In this document: one piece after another, positions 33,859-41,444 of the stretch | Numbering within the stretch: position 1 is the first letter of the stretch | Layout: every line of letters begins with the position of its first letter | Origin: Clostridiales bacterium UBA7044 | Lineage (GTDB): Bacteria; Bacillota; Clostridia; Oscillospirales; Oscillospiraceae | NCBI GenBank assembly: GCA_002493965.1 | Contig: DLAP01000022.1 | Coordinates: 1 to 64,000 of the forward strand | Reading direction: 5' to 3' | DNA length: 64,000 bases | Made by a program: the position numbers and the translations under genes | The notes under the pieces: generated by a model | Told to the model about the DNA's origin: nothing | The model's database searches: none | The model's input: only the letters and a program-made list of their open reading frames with translations

Positions 33859-34117
33859 GATATCTTGCTTCCAGCTCTTTCAGCACATCGTCCAGCAGTG
33901 CATAACCGCTTTCTTCACCGGATCGACGACCTTTTTCCAGTTCCTCCAGCAGCTTTTGTCGGGCAAGGAGTATTTCATACTGCCGGTATTCCTCCATGTC
34001 CAGGACAGCATACCGGCCATGTCCGTTTTTCGTCAAAAAGACAGGCTGGCCAACCGCCACATCCCGAAGTACCTCACCGTAATTGCGAAGATCAGAAACA
34101 GGTTTGATGTTCGGCAT
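33851..34117 (-). CDS. Phd/YefM-family antitoxin
   Basis: An 88-residue antitoxin with the Phd/YefM N-terminal DNA-binding fold (IKPVSDLRNYGEVLRDVAVGQPVFLTKNGHGRYAVLDMEEYRQY) and an acidic helical tail that would wrap the toxin. Ribosome binding site AAAGGGGG. It is the first gene of the pair and presumably represses its own promoter. Confidence 0.9.
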   Translation of the reverse strand: MPNIKPVSDLRNYGEVLRDVAVGQPVFLTKNGHGRYAVLDMEEYRQYEILLARQKLLEELEKGRRSGEESGYALLDDVLKELEARYHD

Positions 34118-34140
34118 ATCATTGCCCCCTTTCTGATTCT

Positions 34141-34185
34141 AGTATACACCGTTTCTTCGTAAAAATCAACGATAGATTTTACGAA
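34141..34185 (-). promoter_or_regulatory. Promoter and operator of the toxin-antitoxin operon
   Basis: Minus strand TTGATT (34164-34169), 17 nt, TATACT (34141-34146). A 9-bp perfect inverted repeat TTCGTAAAA / TTTTACGAA (34156-34164 and 34177-34185) overlaps the -35 box, the expected place for an antitoxin-bound operator. Confidence 0.7.
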
Positions 34186-34215
34186 ATATTTTCGATTAAA
34201 TATATGGTAAATCCA

Positions 34216-35184
34216 TTATTTCAAATCCCGCACCACATCCTTCGCCACCCGGTAGATATCCTCCATGGTGGTCAGGGACGTGATCTGATTCTTATAATAC
34301 CCGCTGTGGGGCACCCCCCGGAGATACCAGGCAAAATGCTTTCTTGCCTCCAAACAGGCAATATGCTCCCCGTGATCCTCTTCTGCCAGCCGGAACTGCT
34401 TTAGCGCCACCTCCACCCGATCCTTCAGGCAGGGCCGTGTGAATCCTTCTTCCCCGTTCAGTGCCGCCCGCACCTCCGAAAAAATCCAGGGATCCCCAAA
34501 GGTGCTTCTCCCAATCATCAGTCCGTCAGCCCCGGTACGCTTCTGACAGCGAACAGCCGCCGCCCCATCGGTAATATCCCCGTTGGCGATTACGGGGATC
34601 GTAACCTGCTCCTTGACCTTGTGGATGGTGTCCCAGTCCGCCACACCGGAATAGAGCATAGCCCGGGTGCGGCCATGCACGGCCACCATGGCCGCGCCGC
34701 TGTCCTCCATCCGCCGGGTAAACTCCAGCACGTTAATACTGCCCTTGTCCCAGCCCAAGCGGCATTTCACGGTGACAGGCACGTCCACCGCCTTGACTAC
34801 CGCTTCCACGATCTTCCCCGCCAAAACCGGCGTACGCATCAGGCCGCAGCCGTCGCCGGAGCCGGCAATTTTCGGCATGGGACAGCCCATGTTGATGTCC
34901 AGGAAATCACAGTCGGAGATTTCCAGAGCCAGCCGGGCGCCCTCTGCCATTACTTCCGGGTCATTTCCGAAGATCTGGGCGCCGCAAAGGCTTCCCTCAT
35001 TCTTCCTGAGAAGTCTGGCGCTTTTCTGATCCTTGTATACCAGCGCCCGGGAGGAAACCATCTCTGTAACCGTCACGTCCGCCCCCAGCTGGGCGCAAAT
35101 GGTACGAAAGGCCCAGTCCGTGACACCCGCCATAGGGGCGAGAAACAGAGGGTCATCTCTCAGTGTTAAGCTTCCGATCTTCAT
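34216..35184 (-). CDS. dus: tRNA-dihydrouridine synthase
   Basis: A 322-residue FMN-dependent Dus enzyme. The flavin-binding start is PLFLAPMAGVTDWAFR. The motif FLDINMGCPMPKI holds the catalytic cysteine segment, and VTVKCRLGW and HGRTRAM follow. It reduces uridines in the tRNA D-loop. Ribosome binding site AAAGAGAG. Confidence 0.95.
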   Translation of the reverse strand: MKIGSLTLRDDPLFLAPMAGVTDWAFRTICAQLGADVTVTEMVSSRALVYKDQKSARLLRKNEGSLCGAQIFGNDPEVMAEGARLALEISDCDFLDINMGCPMPKIAGSGDGCGLMRTPVLAGKIVEAVVKAVDVPVTVKCRLGWDKGSINVLEFTRRMEDSGAAMVAVHGRTRAMLYSGVADWDTIHKVKEQVTIPVIANGDITDGAAAVRCQKRTGADGLMIGRSTFGDPWIFSEVRAALNGEEGFTRPCLKDRVEVALKQFRLAEEDHGEHIACLEARKHFAWYLRGVPHSGYYKNQITSLTTMEDIYRVAKDVVRDLK

Positions 35185-35236
35185 AGGTTTCTCTCTTTCT
35201 TTCCTGCATTACGGACATTATACTATAGATGCTGCC

Positions 35237-35491
35237 TCAAATCAAGACCGTGGCCAGCCATACAAGTCCCGTCAGCAGCGCCCCGCCGATGGCCCAGACA
35301 GCGCCGTAGAGGTATAGAGGTTTTCTTTTCCGGTTGGCTCCCCGAATCACCGACTGGGCTTCTTTCAGCAGGACCTCATCGGTAACGCCCTCCCCTACGG
35401 CATCCTCCTTCAAAATGAAAATAGCCTGTTCAAACAGCTTCGGGTCCGGTGCCTGGACCACGATCACCTGTCTGGAAATGCCTTTTACCAT
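35237..35491 (-). CDS. Small membrane-anchored protein (84 aa), function unknown
   Basis: A short N-terminal strand region (GISRQVIVVQAPDPKLFEQAIFILKED) precedes a basic linker (RGANRKRKPLYLYG). A single C-terminal hydrophobic helix (AVWAIGGALLTGLVWLATVLI) places the soluble part probably in the cytoplasm. Ribosome binding site AAGGAGG. I know similar short proteins as hypothetical in Clostridia, without a function. Confidence 0.7.
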   Translation of the reverse strand: MVKGISRQVIVVQAPDPKLFEQAIFILKEDAVGEGVTDEVLLKEAQSVIRGANRKRKPLYLYGAVWAIGGALLTGLVWLATVLI

Positions 35492-35541
35492 AATTTACCG
35501 CCTCCTTATGGGGGAGTTTTCCCACAGGGAGGACGGTTTAT

Positions 35542-35579
35542 ACAAAAACTGCGGGAGCCTCAGCCCCCGCAGTTTTTGT
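35542..35579 (-). terminator. Terminator of the ECF sigma factor operon
   Basis: Perfect 14-bp stem ACAAAAACTGCGGG / CCCGCAGTTTTTGT, symmetric enough to work in both directions. Confidence 0.85.
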
Positions 35580-36760
35580 TACAACACATAGTCTCCTACA
35601 TAGATGGTCTTGGTATCCGGAAGTCCTTTGGCTTCATCCGTCTCATCCGTACCAATCTTCATCACGTCTTCGGAGATCATGCTCACAGCCCCTTCCTGTT
35701 CCGAGCTGCATACCACCTTCGAGCAGTCGCATATGGTCAGCTTTTCCAAAATCATCTCACGGGGAATATCCTCGTCCAAGCATACTTTCATACAGTCCTC
35801 TACATGAAGCGGCCCCTGTTCCAGCATCCACTTGGTGATTTTCAGCAAGGGCTTATCCTCTACACACCGCTCAGCGCCTGTTTTTCCGCCCATGGTCTTG
35901 ATGTCGCCGCTGATCTCCGCCTTCTCCAGCAGCAGATCCTTCCAGTCTTCCCAGACCTTCACGTCGCCGTCTACCCGCAGATACTCCAGGCTCTCCAGGG
36001 CCTTGCCCCCATTCTTGGGAACCTCCAGATCGCCGATGATAAACAGCTTGTTGCCATACCGTTTCAGCGCACTGCCGCTCAGCTCCACATCGTCCAGGAT
36101 CACCCGGGTACCCTGGGGCACAATAATCAGCTCCGCCTCTTCGTCAATGGTCTCCAACAGGCTTTCCACCTTGTCCTCCGCCAGAATCACTTCCTTGCTG
36201 GAGAAGGTGGCCCCCTTGTCTGCCAGAACACGTCCGTCCAACTGCGGATCTACAATCACCATCCGTCTGGCAGACCAGTACAGCTTCTCCTTAGCCCGCA
36301 GAACAAAGGTGCGGTCGATCACCGCGTTGCGCTTCAGCACCACCGCCCTATCCGGGTAGTAGGTCATAGCACCGTTCACCTTCATTTTTCCCAGATACAC
36401 GCTCATGCTTTCCGGACACTGCACCTCGCCATTGACAGCGATTCCCTCATACCGCTCCAAAATGTTTTCTGTTCCAGCGTCAATTTGAAGCGTGCCGTTT
36501 ACATGCAAAAAGGTCTTGCCGGGCACCGCGTCCGTTGCCTTGATCCGGGCCTTGCCGTTCACGCTGCTCAGATATACGTCTTTTCCCATCTCCACCACGT
36601 TTCCACAGTTCAGATTCACCGCGTACCGATTCAGCAGATTCTTCGACTCCGGCGTCACAAACACCGTGCCGCAATTGATCGTGATCTGCTCATAGGCAGT
36701 GAGCGTCTCTTCCGTTGCGCTGCGGGCATCACAGTTGCCACAATTAACCATCAATTTCAT
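35579..36760 (-). CDS. Repeat-rich beta-solenoid-like (bactofilin/polymer-like) protein
   Basis: A 393-residue protein without signal peptide or membrane helix. It is made of many short beta-strand-like units with regularly spaced aliphatic residues, and recurring NCG and VNG turns (NCGNCD, TINCGTV, NLNCGNV, HVNGT, AVNGE, KVNGA). This pattern suggests a right-handed beta-solenoid, as in bactofilins, though I find no bactofilin signature. The N-terminal NCGNC pair could bind a metal or respond to thiol state. It is 22 bases downstream of an ECF sigma gene and is presumably its target or partner. The ATG at 36760 has TTGGAGGT; a TTG lies five codons upstream. Confidence 0.6.
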   Translation of the reverse strand: MKLMVNCGNCDARSATEETLTAYEQITINCGTVFVTPESKNLLNRYAVNLNCGNVVEMGKDVYLSSVNGKARIKATDAVPGKTFLHVNGTLQIDAGTENILERYEGIAVNGEVQCPESMSVYLGKMKVNGAMTYYPDRAVVLKRNAVIDRTFVLRAKEKLYWSARRMVIVDPQLDGRVLADKGATFSSKEVILAEDKVESLLETIDEEAELIIVPQGTRVILDDVELSGSALKRYGNKLFIIGDLEVPKNGGKALESLEYLRVDGDVKVWEDWKDLLLEKAEISGDIKTMGGKTGAERCVEDKPLLKITKWMLEQGPLHVEDCMKVCLDEDIPREMILEKLTICDCSKVVCSSEQEGAVSMISEDVMKIGTDETDEAKGLPDTKTIYVGDYVL

Positions 36761-36782
36761 ATTTATTACCTCCAAAATTAGT

Positions 36783-37244
36783 TTATTCCAGCATTTCTTT
36801 CAAAAGTTTGCGCATTCGGGACAGCCGTGCCCGAATGGTACCCTTGGGGATGCCGAACATTTTCGACAGTTCCGAGGCGTTGTACCCTTCCTCATAGCGC
36901 AGGTGAAACAGTGTCCGATCCTCCTGGCTCAGCTGGGACAGCAGGATTCTGTTTTCCGTCTCCTGGATTCCCGGTTCCCAGTAGACTCCATCCTCCGGCA
37001 GGGATTCCACGTAGGCGTTTTCCAGCTGCTTCCGGCGGTAGCGGTCGCACATCTCATTTTTCAGACTCCGAAACAGCCAGGCCCGCCTCTGACTGGGACC
37101 AAGGTCTAAGAAGCTGTCCCCCTTTTGCAGGGCCTTCAGGAACACCTCCTGAACCAGATCCTCCGCCTCCGCCTGGCTTTTGCAGGCCCCACAGGCGTAG
37201 CGGAGCAGCTCCTGATAATGGGCTTTATAAAGCTTCTCCCACAT
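36783..37244 (-). CDS. ECF-type RNA polymerase sigma factor
   Basis: A 153-residue sigma-70-like ECF factor. Region 2 is visible as ELLRYACGACKSQAEAEDLVQEVFLKAL and RRAWLFRSLKNEMCDRYRRK. Region 4 is LLSQLSQEDRTLFHLRYEEGYNASELSKMFGIPKGTIRARLSRMRKLL. The ATG at 37244 has GGGGGGAGAGC. No anti-sigma gene with a ZAS motif or membrane helix is adjacent; the neighbours are a 30-codon ORF upstream and the solenoid-like gene downstream. Two near-identical promoter-like modules precede it, which suggests autoregulation. Confidence 0.92.
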   Translation of the reverse strand: MWEKLYKAHYQELLRYACGACKSQAEAEDLVQEVFLKALQKGDSFLDLGPSQRRAWLFRSLKNEMCDRYRRKQLENAYVESLPEDGVYWEPGIQETENRILLSQLSQEDRTLFHLRYEEGYNASELSKMFGIPKGTIRARLSRMRKLLKEMLE

Positions 37245-37264
37245 GCTCTCCCCCCTTCTGATCG

Positions 37265-37293
37265 GATAACGAACAAGACGCTCTAAGTGTTGC
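37265..37293 (-). promoter_or_regulatory. Candidate ECF promoter copy 2 (upstream of the sigma gene)
   Basis: Minus strand GCAACACTT (37285-37293), 13 nt, CGTTATC (37265-37271). The AAC-containing -35 and CGTT -10 fit ECF promoters. The same two blocks with the same 13-nt spacing recur at 37414-37442. Confidence 0.6.
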
Positions 37294-37296
37294 GGC

Positions 37297-37389
37297 TCAC
37301 CAGATTTTTTCCAGCCATTTCCCCGCTTCCCAGGCATCCCGGTATACCATCGCCGTTTCCTCCAAGATTCTGTCCCAGATACTATGCAT
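37297..37389 (-). CDS. Putative 30-residue peptide upstream of the ECF sigma factor
   Basis: A short ORF MHSIWDRILEETAMVYRDAW followed by EAGKWLEKIW. It would form an amphipathic, tryptophan-rich helix. AAAGGGGG lies nine bases upstream of its ATG. It sits between the two promoter copies, so only transcripts from the distal promoter carry it. It could be a sigma-binding peptide, a leader peptide or chance. Function unknown. Confidence 0.4.
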   Translation of the reverse strand: MHSIWDRILEETAMVYRDAWEAGKWLEKIW

Positions 37390-37413
37390 AAGGCATTGCC
37401 CCCTTTCTAACTT

Positions 37414-37442
37414 GATAACGAAGAAAGAGGGCAAAGTGTTGC
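37414..37442 (-). promoter_or_regulatory. Candidate ECF promoter copy 1 (distal)
   Basis: Minus strand GCAACACTT (37434-37442), 13 nt, CGTTATC (37414-37420), followed by AGAAAGGGGG. It matches copy 2 in both boxes and spacing, and a similar AGAAGGGGGG follows copy 2, so about 45 bases appear duplicated. Confidence 0.6.
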
Positions 37443-37455
37443 AGTTCTAAAAAAT

Positions 37456-38196
37456 TTATTCCTCATCCTTGGGCCGCTTATATCGGCCGTGAGGCTCCCA
37501 CTCCGGCAGAGGGTAACGCTGCATAGCGCCGAAGATTCGTTCCTTCAAATCCGGATAGGTTTGGCTCAGCTCAAAGATCAGGTTTTTCACCTCTTCCCGC
37601 TTGGTGGTCTTATCCACCGGACAGCGGTTGGCGAGCACTGGCAGTTCCATTCTTTGGGCAAAATGGTCAATGGTTTTTTCGTGAATGTAGAGCATAGGAC
37701 GGATCTGAACGATCCCCGTCCGGTCCAGGTTCGTCACAGGCTGGAAGCAGCTGATCCGCCCCTCAAACAGCAGGCTCATCAGAAAAGTCTCCACGGCGTC
37801 GTCATAGTGGTGCCCCAGGGCCAGTTTGTTGAAGCCTTTGGCGAGAATCGCCTGATTCAGCGCCCCCCGGCGCATTTTCGCACACATGGAACAGGGATTT
37901 TTCTCCTTCCGGTGATCGAAAATGATAGGCGCGATTTCCGTCTTGACCACAGTATAGGGTACGTTGATTCGTTTACAAAGTCCTTCGATGGCGCTGTAAT
38001 CCATGTGAAGTCCCATGTCAATGGTGATCGCCTCCAGCTGAAAAGACTTATCAAAATACTCTCGCAGCCCCGCCATCAAGGCGAGCAGCGCCAGAGAATC
38101 CTTCCCTCCGGAGACGCCTACCGCGATCCGATCCCCTTCTTCGATCATATTATAATCGTCCACACACCGGCGAACCAGGCCCATCAGCTTCTGCAT
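37456..38196 (-). CDS. ttcA: TtcA-type tRNA thiolase (ATP-PPase family)
   Basis: A 246-residue PP-loop enzyme of the TtcA/TtuA group. The PP-loop is VGVSGGKDSLALL near residue 30. CSMCAKMRRGAL and the downstream VLANRCPVDKTTKREEVK carry cysteines for an iron-sulphur cluster. It would thiolate tRNA, with C32 the usual TtcA target. The start at 38196 has TAGGAGG; the frame is open to 38622 but that part is not coding-like. Confidence 0.88.
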   Translation of the reverse strand: MQKLMGLVRRCVDDYNMIEEGDRIAVGVSGGKDSLALLALMAGLREYFDKSFQLEAITIDMGLHMDYSAIEGLCKRINVPYTVVKTEIAPIIFDHRKEKNPCSMCAKMRRGALNQAILAKGFNKLALGHHYDDAVETFLMSLLFEGRISCFQPVTNLDRTGIVQIRPMLYIHEKTIDHFAQRMELPVLANRCPVDKTTKREEVKNLIFELSQTYPDLKERIFGAMQRYPLPEWEPHGRYKRPKDEE

Positions 38197-38313
38197 AGGG
38201 TATTTCCTCCTAAAGAAACGTAAATAAGATGTGAGAATTTGGGAGCATTCAGGAGCATTTTCAAGAATTCGTGAGATTCTTTCAGGTTTCGCAAAAATTA
38301 TCGAAGAAAGCCC

Positions 38314-38342
38314 TTGACTTTCGGTCCCGAATATGGTATAAA
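38314..38342 (+). promoter_or_regulatory. Sigma-A promoter of rplM-rpsI
   Basis: TTGACT (38314-38319), 17 nt, TATAAA (38337-38342). The roughly 70-base leader before rplM could hold the L13 leader-type autoregulatory structure known in Firmicutes, but I could not fold it convincingly. Confidence 0.75.
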
Positions 38343-38422
38343 ATTCAAGCGTTCGGAACTCATTGTACCCGAAACACCTGAAAATGTCAAAATTTTTTAA
38401 TCCAAAACTGGAGGAAACCATA

Positions 38423-38854
38423 ATGAGCACTACTCTGCTGAAAAAGGAGACCCTGGAGCGCAAGTGGTTTGTCATCGACGCTGCCGGTAAGCCCCTGGGC
38501 CGTACCGCTGTCGTGGCTGCCAACCTGCTGCGGGGCAAGCACAAATCCGACTTCACCCCCAACGTGGACTGCGGCGACAATGTCATCATCATCAACACCG
38601 ACAAGGCTGTCTTCACCGGCAAGAAGCTGGATGAGAAGAAGTACTACCGGGTGTCCGGCTGGATCGGCGGTCTGAAGGAAACCAAGGCCCGTGACATGAT
38701 GGCTGCCCGTTCCGACTACGCCATGGAGTTGGCCGTGAAGGGTATGCTGCCCAAGAACACCCTGGGCAAGAATGCCCTGACCCGGCTGCACCTGTACAAG
38801 GGCGCCGAGCATCCCCACGCCGCCCAGAAGCCTGAGCTCTGGAACCAGGACTAA
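38423..38854 (+). CDS. rplM: 50S ribosomal protein L13
   Basis: A 143-residue L13 with RKWFVIDAAGKPLGRTAVVAANLLRGKHK, then DNVIIINTDKAVFTG and HPHAAQKPE at the C-terminus. The ATG at 38423 follows TGGAGGAAACC; the frame is open 20 codons upstream but has no initiation site there. Confidence 0.97.
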   Translation: MSTTLLKKETLERKWFVIDAAGKPLGRTAVVAANLLRGKHKSDFTPNVDCGDNVIIINTDKAVFTGKKLDEKKYYRVSGWIGGLKETKARDMMAARSDYAMELAVKGMLPKNTLGKNALTRLHLYKGAEHPHAAQKPELWNQD

Positions 38855-38871
38855 TTTGGAGGTAACTTAGA

Positions 38872-39276
38872 ATGTACGAGAGCAAGAAGAAATATTTTTA
38901 CGGCACCGGCCGTCGTAAGTCCTCCGTTGCCCGTGTCCGTGTTTACGAGAACGGCACCGGCTCCATCATCATCAATGGCCGTGACATTGACGATTACTTC
39001 GGTCTGGAGACCCTGAAGCTGATCGTCCGTCAGCCCCTGGTCACCACCGATATGCTGGGCAAGGTTGACATTGTTGTATCTGTTGCCGGCGGCGGTGTTT
39101 CCGGTCAGGCCGGCGCTATCCGCCATGGCATCTCCCGGGCTTTGGTCACTCTGAACCCCGAGAACCGTCCCGCTCTGAAGGCCGCCGGTTTCATGACCCG
39201 CGACCCCAGAATGAAGGAGAGAAAGAAGTACGGCCTCAAGGCTGCCCGTCGCGCTCCGCAGTTCAGCAAGCGCTGA
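38872..39276 (+). CDS. rpsI: 30S ribosomal protein S9
   Basis: A 134-residue S9 with [36 protein letters not shown] and the classic C-terminus ending QFSKR. It is 17 bases after rplM. Its 3' end borders a conjugative element; ribosomal-protein gene ends are known integration sites for such elements. Confidence 0.97.
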   Translation: MYESKKKYFYGTGRRKSSVARVRVYENGTGSIIINGRDIDDYFGLETLKLIVRQPLVTTDMLGKVDIVVSVAGGGVSGQAGAIRHGISRALVTLNPENRPALKAAGFMTRDPRMKERKKYGLKAARRAPQFSKR

Positions 39277-39281
39277 TTTCA

Positions 39282-39380
39282 GTTCAAAACAGCTCAAAAA
39301 CCCCGAAACCATGCGGTTTTCGGGGTTTTTCCTTTTCAGATTGTTTGGCCTGTTTTGGCATGGTCTGACCTGTTTTGAAC
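39282..39380. repeat. Inverted repeat flanking the rpsI terminator at the element's left edge
   Basis: GTTCAAAACAGCTCA (39282-39296) is the reverse complement of TGACCTGTTTTGAAC (39366-39380) at 14 of 15 positions, and a further CCTGTTTTG copy lies at 39350-39358. They flank the rpsI terminator. They could be recombinase arm sites at the left attachment end, or simply remnants of a palindromic repeat. Confidence 0.4.
39296..39332 (+). terminator. Terminator of rplM-rpsI
   Basis: Stem AAAAACCCCGAAACC / GGTTTTCGGGGTTTTT with one bulge, then CCTTTT. Confidence 0.85.
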
Positions 39381-39388
39381 CGATTTTT

Positions 39389-39451
39389 ATGGGTTAAATA
39401 AAGGACAACCACCCCTAAAATGAGGGCCAATGGGTTAAATTATAGGACAAC
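39389..39451 (+). repeat. Two direct repeats with about 41-base period in the element's left end
   Basis: ATGGGTTAAATAAAGGACAAC (39389-39409, quoted here as ATGGGTTAAAT then AAAGGACAAC) recurs as ATGGGTTAAAT then TATAGGACAAC at 39430-39451. The stretch 39335-39570 has no gene; it is AT-richer than its surroundings and holds these repeats plus short T tracts. Iteron, partition-site or recombinase-binding roles are possible. Confidence 0.5.
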
Positions 39452-39574
39452 TTTTTTGCCCCTGCACCCTCCCATGAGGTCATTTTTGCATTTTTGCCCC
39501 TCCGAATTTTTATGCAAAATCGGTTTGGCAGAGTTTGACCAAATCTGAACAAATGAATATGATTTTATTGCGAA

Positions 39575-39605
39575 AGCGCTCAGTGTTCCTGCTGGGCGCT
39601 TTTTG
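39575..39605 (+). terminator. Terminator-like hairpin at the element's left end
   Basis: Stem AGCGCTCAG / CTGGGCGCT with an 8-nt loop, then TTTTTGC. No gene precedes it closely, so it may insulate the element from rpsI read-through. Confidence 0.6.
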
Positions 39606-39635
39606 CATTTCCGGGGACTAATGTTCCGGGATCAG

Positions 39636-39679
39636 AAAAAGCCGTCACTCTTTTTTCAAGAAAGTAGTGGCGGCTTTTT
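39636..39679 (+). terminator. Second terminator-like hairpin before parA
   Basis: Stem AAAAAGCCGTCACT / AGTGGCGGCTTTTT (one G-U pair) with a 16-nt loop, then TTTTTC. It lies about 45 bases upstream of parA. Confidence 0.65.
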
Positions 39680-39725
39680 CTATTTCCAGAACCAAACACG
39701 ACAAACAGAAACGAGGTGAAATACG

Positions 39726-40547
39726 ATGAACCCACAAATCATCGCCGTCGCCAACCAGAAGGGCGGCGTCGGCAAGACGACCACTTGTGCCAACTTAGGG
39801 ATCGGGCTGGCGCAGGCCGGAAAAAAGGTGCTGCTGGTGGACGCAGACCCCCAGGCCAGCCTCACCATCAGCCTGGGCAACCCGCAGCCGGACAAGCTGC
39901 CCTTTACTCTGTCCGACGCGATGGGCCGCATCCTCATGGACGAGCCGCTGCACTCCGGCGAGGGCATCCTGCACCACCCGGAGGGCGTGGATCTGATGCC
40001 CGCCGACATCCAGCTGTCCGGCATGGAGGTGTCGCTGGTAAACGCCATGAGCCGCGAGACCGTCTTACGGCAGTATCTGGACACCGTGAAGGGACAGTAT
40101 TCCCATATCCTCATCGACTGCCAGCCTTCCCTGGGAATGCTCACGGTCAATGCACTGGCGGCAGCCAACAGGATCATAGTCCCAGTCCAGGCGGAGTATC
40201 TGCCTGCCAAGGGCCTGGAACAACTGTTGTCCACCATCAGCAAGGTCAAGCGGCAGCTGAACCCCAAGCTCCAGATCGACGGCATCCTGCTGACGATGGT
40301 GGACAGCCGAACCAATTTTGCGAAAGAGATCGCCGCCCTGCTGCGGGAGACCTACGGCAGCAAAATCAAGGTATTCGGCACCGAGATTCCCCATTCGGTC
40401 CGGGCCAAGGAGATCAGCGCCGAGGGCAAGAGCATCTTCGCCCACGACCCCGGCGGCAAGGTGGCCGAGGGCTACCGCAATCTGACGAAGGAGGTGTTGA
40501 AACTTGAAAAGCAGCGCGAAAAAAGTAGAGCTGGCCTCGGTAGATGA
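39726..40547 (+). CDS. parA: ParA/Soj-family partition ATPase
   Basis: A 273-residue deviant-Walker ATPase. KGGVGKTTTCANLG at residues 12-25 is the Walker A', then VLLVDADPQASLTISLG and LIDCQPSLGMLTVNAL. It would segregate the excised or replicating element together with ParB. Ribosome binding site ACGAGGTG. Its 3' end overlaps parB by 44 nt. Confidence 0.94.
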   Translation: MNPQIIAVANQKGGVGKTTTCANLGIGLAQAGKKVLLVDADPQASLTISLGNPQPDKLPFTLSDAMGRILMDEPLHSGEGILHHPEGVDLMPADIQLSGMEVSLVNAMSRETVLRQYLDTVKGQYSHILIDCQPSLGMLTVNALAAANRIIVPVQAEYLPAKGLEQLLSTISKVKRQLNPKLQIDGILLTMVDSRTNFAKEIAALLRETYGSKIKVFGTEIPHSVRAKEISAEGKSIFAHDPGGKVAEGYRNLTKEVLKLEKQREKSRAGLGR

Positions 40548-41433
40548 CTTGTTCTCCACAGAGGAAAGCCGGGCCGACGCCCAGCGGGAAAAGGTTCTGG
40601 AAATTCCCCTGTCGGAGCTGCATCCGTTCAAGGACCACCCCTTTAAGGTCAAGGACGATGAGGCCATGATGGAGACCGCCGACAGCATCCGGCAATATGG
40701 CGTGCTGGTTCCGGCCATCGCCCGCCCGGACCCCAACGGCGGCTATGAGCTGGTCGCCGGTCACCGGCGTCATCGGGCCAGCGAACTGGCTGGCAAGGAT
40801 ACCATGCCGGTCATTGTCCGTGACCTGGACGACGATCAGGCCACCATCATCATGGTTGACAGCAACTTGCAGCGAGAAAGCCTGCTCCCCAGCGAGCGGG
40901 CTTTTGCTTATAAGATGAAGCTGGAGGCCATCAAGCACCAGGGGGCCAGAACAGACCTGACTTCTGTTCAAGTTGAACAGAAGTTAAGCGCCCGTGACCG
41001 CGTGGCGAAAGATGCAGGTGAGCGCAGCGGCATACAGGTTATGCGCTACATCCGCCTTACCGAGTTAATTCCCGAACTGCTGGACATGGTGGATGAGAAG
41101 AAAATTGCCTTCAACCCGGCCTATGAGCTGTCTTTCCTCAAAAGAGAGGAACAGACGCAGCTTTTGGACGCGATGGACAGCGAACAGGCCACGCCGTCGC
41201 TCTCCCAGGCCCAGCGGCTGAAAAAATACAGCCAAGAGGGACATCTGACCCTCGACATGATGCGCGTCATCATGGGCGAGGAAAAGAAAAGCGACCTGGA
41301 CAAGATCACCTTCACCAGCGACACCCTGCGCAAGTATTTTCCCAGGAGCTACACCCCCGCCCGGATGCAAGAGACCATTATCAAGCTGCTGGAAGCGTGG
41401 CAGCGCAAGCGCCAGAGAGACCAGGAGCGATGA
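40504..41433 (+). CDS. parB: ParB/Spo0J-family partition protein
   Basis: A 309-residue ParB. The N-terminal CTPase region shows LSELHPFKDHPFKV, GVLVPAIARPDPNGGYELVAGHRRHRASELAG and DSNLQRESLLPSERAFAYKMKLEAI. A central HTH follows. The start is a TTG at 40504 with GGAGGTG seven bases upstream, which makes the 44-nt overlap with parA genuine. A parS-type 16-bp site was not found by eye. Confidence 0.93.
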   Translation: MKSSAKKVELASVDDLFSTEESRADAQREKVLEIPLSELHPFKDHPFKVKDDEAMMETADSIRQYGVLVPAIARPDPNGGYELVAGHRRHRASELAGKDTMPVIVRDLDDDQATIIMVDSNLQRESLLPSERAFAYKMKLEAIKHQGARTDLTSVQVEQKLSARDRVAKDAGERSGIQVMRYIRLTELIPELLDMVDEKKIAFNPAYELSFLKREEQTQLLDAMDSEQATPSLSQAQRLKKYSQEGHLTLDMMRVIMGEEKKSDLDKITFTSDTLRKYFPRSYTPARMQETIIKLLEAWQRKRQRDQER

Positions 41434-41444
41434 AAGGAGCGCCT

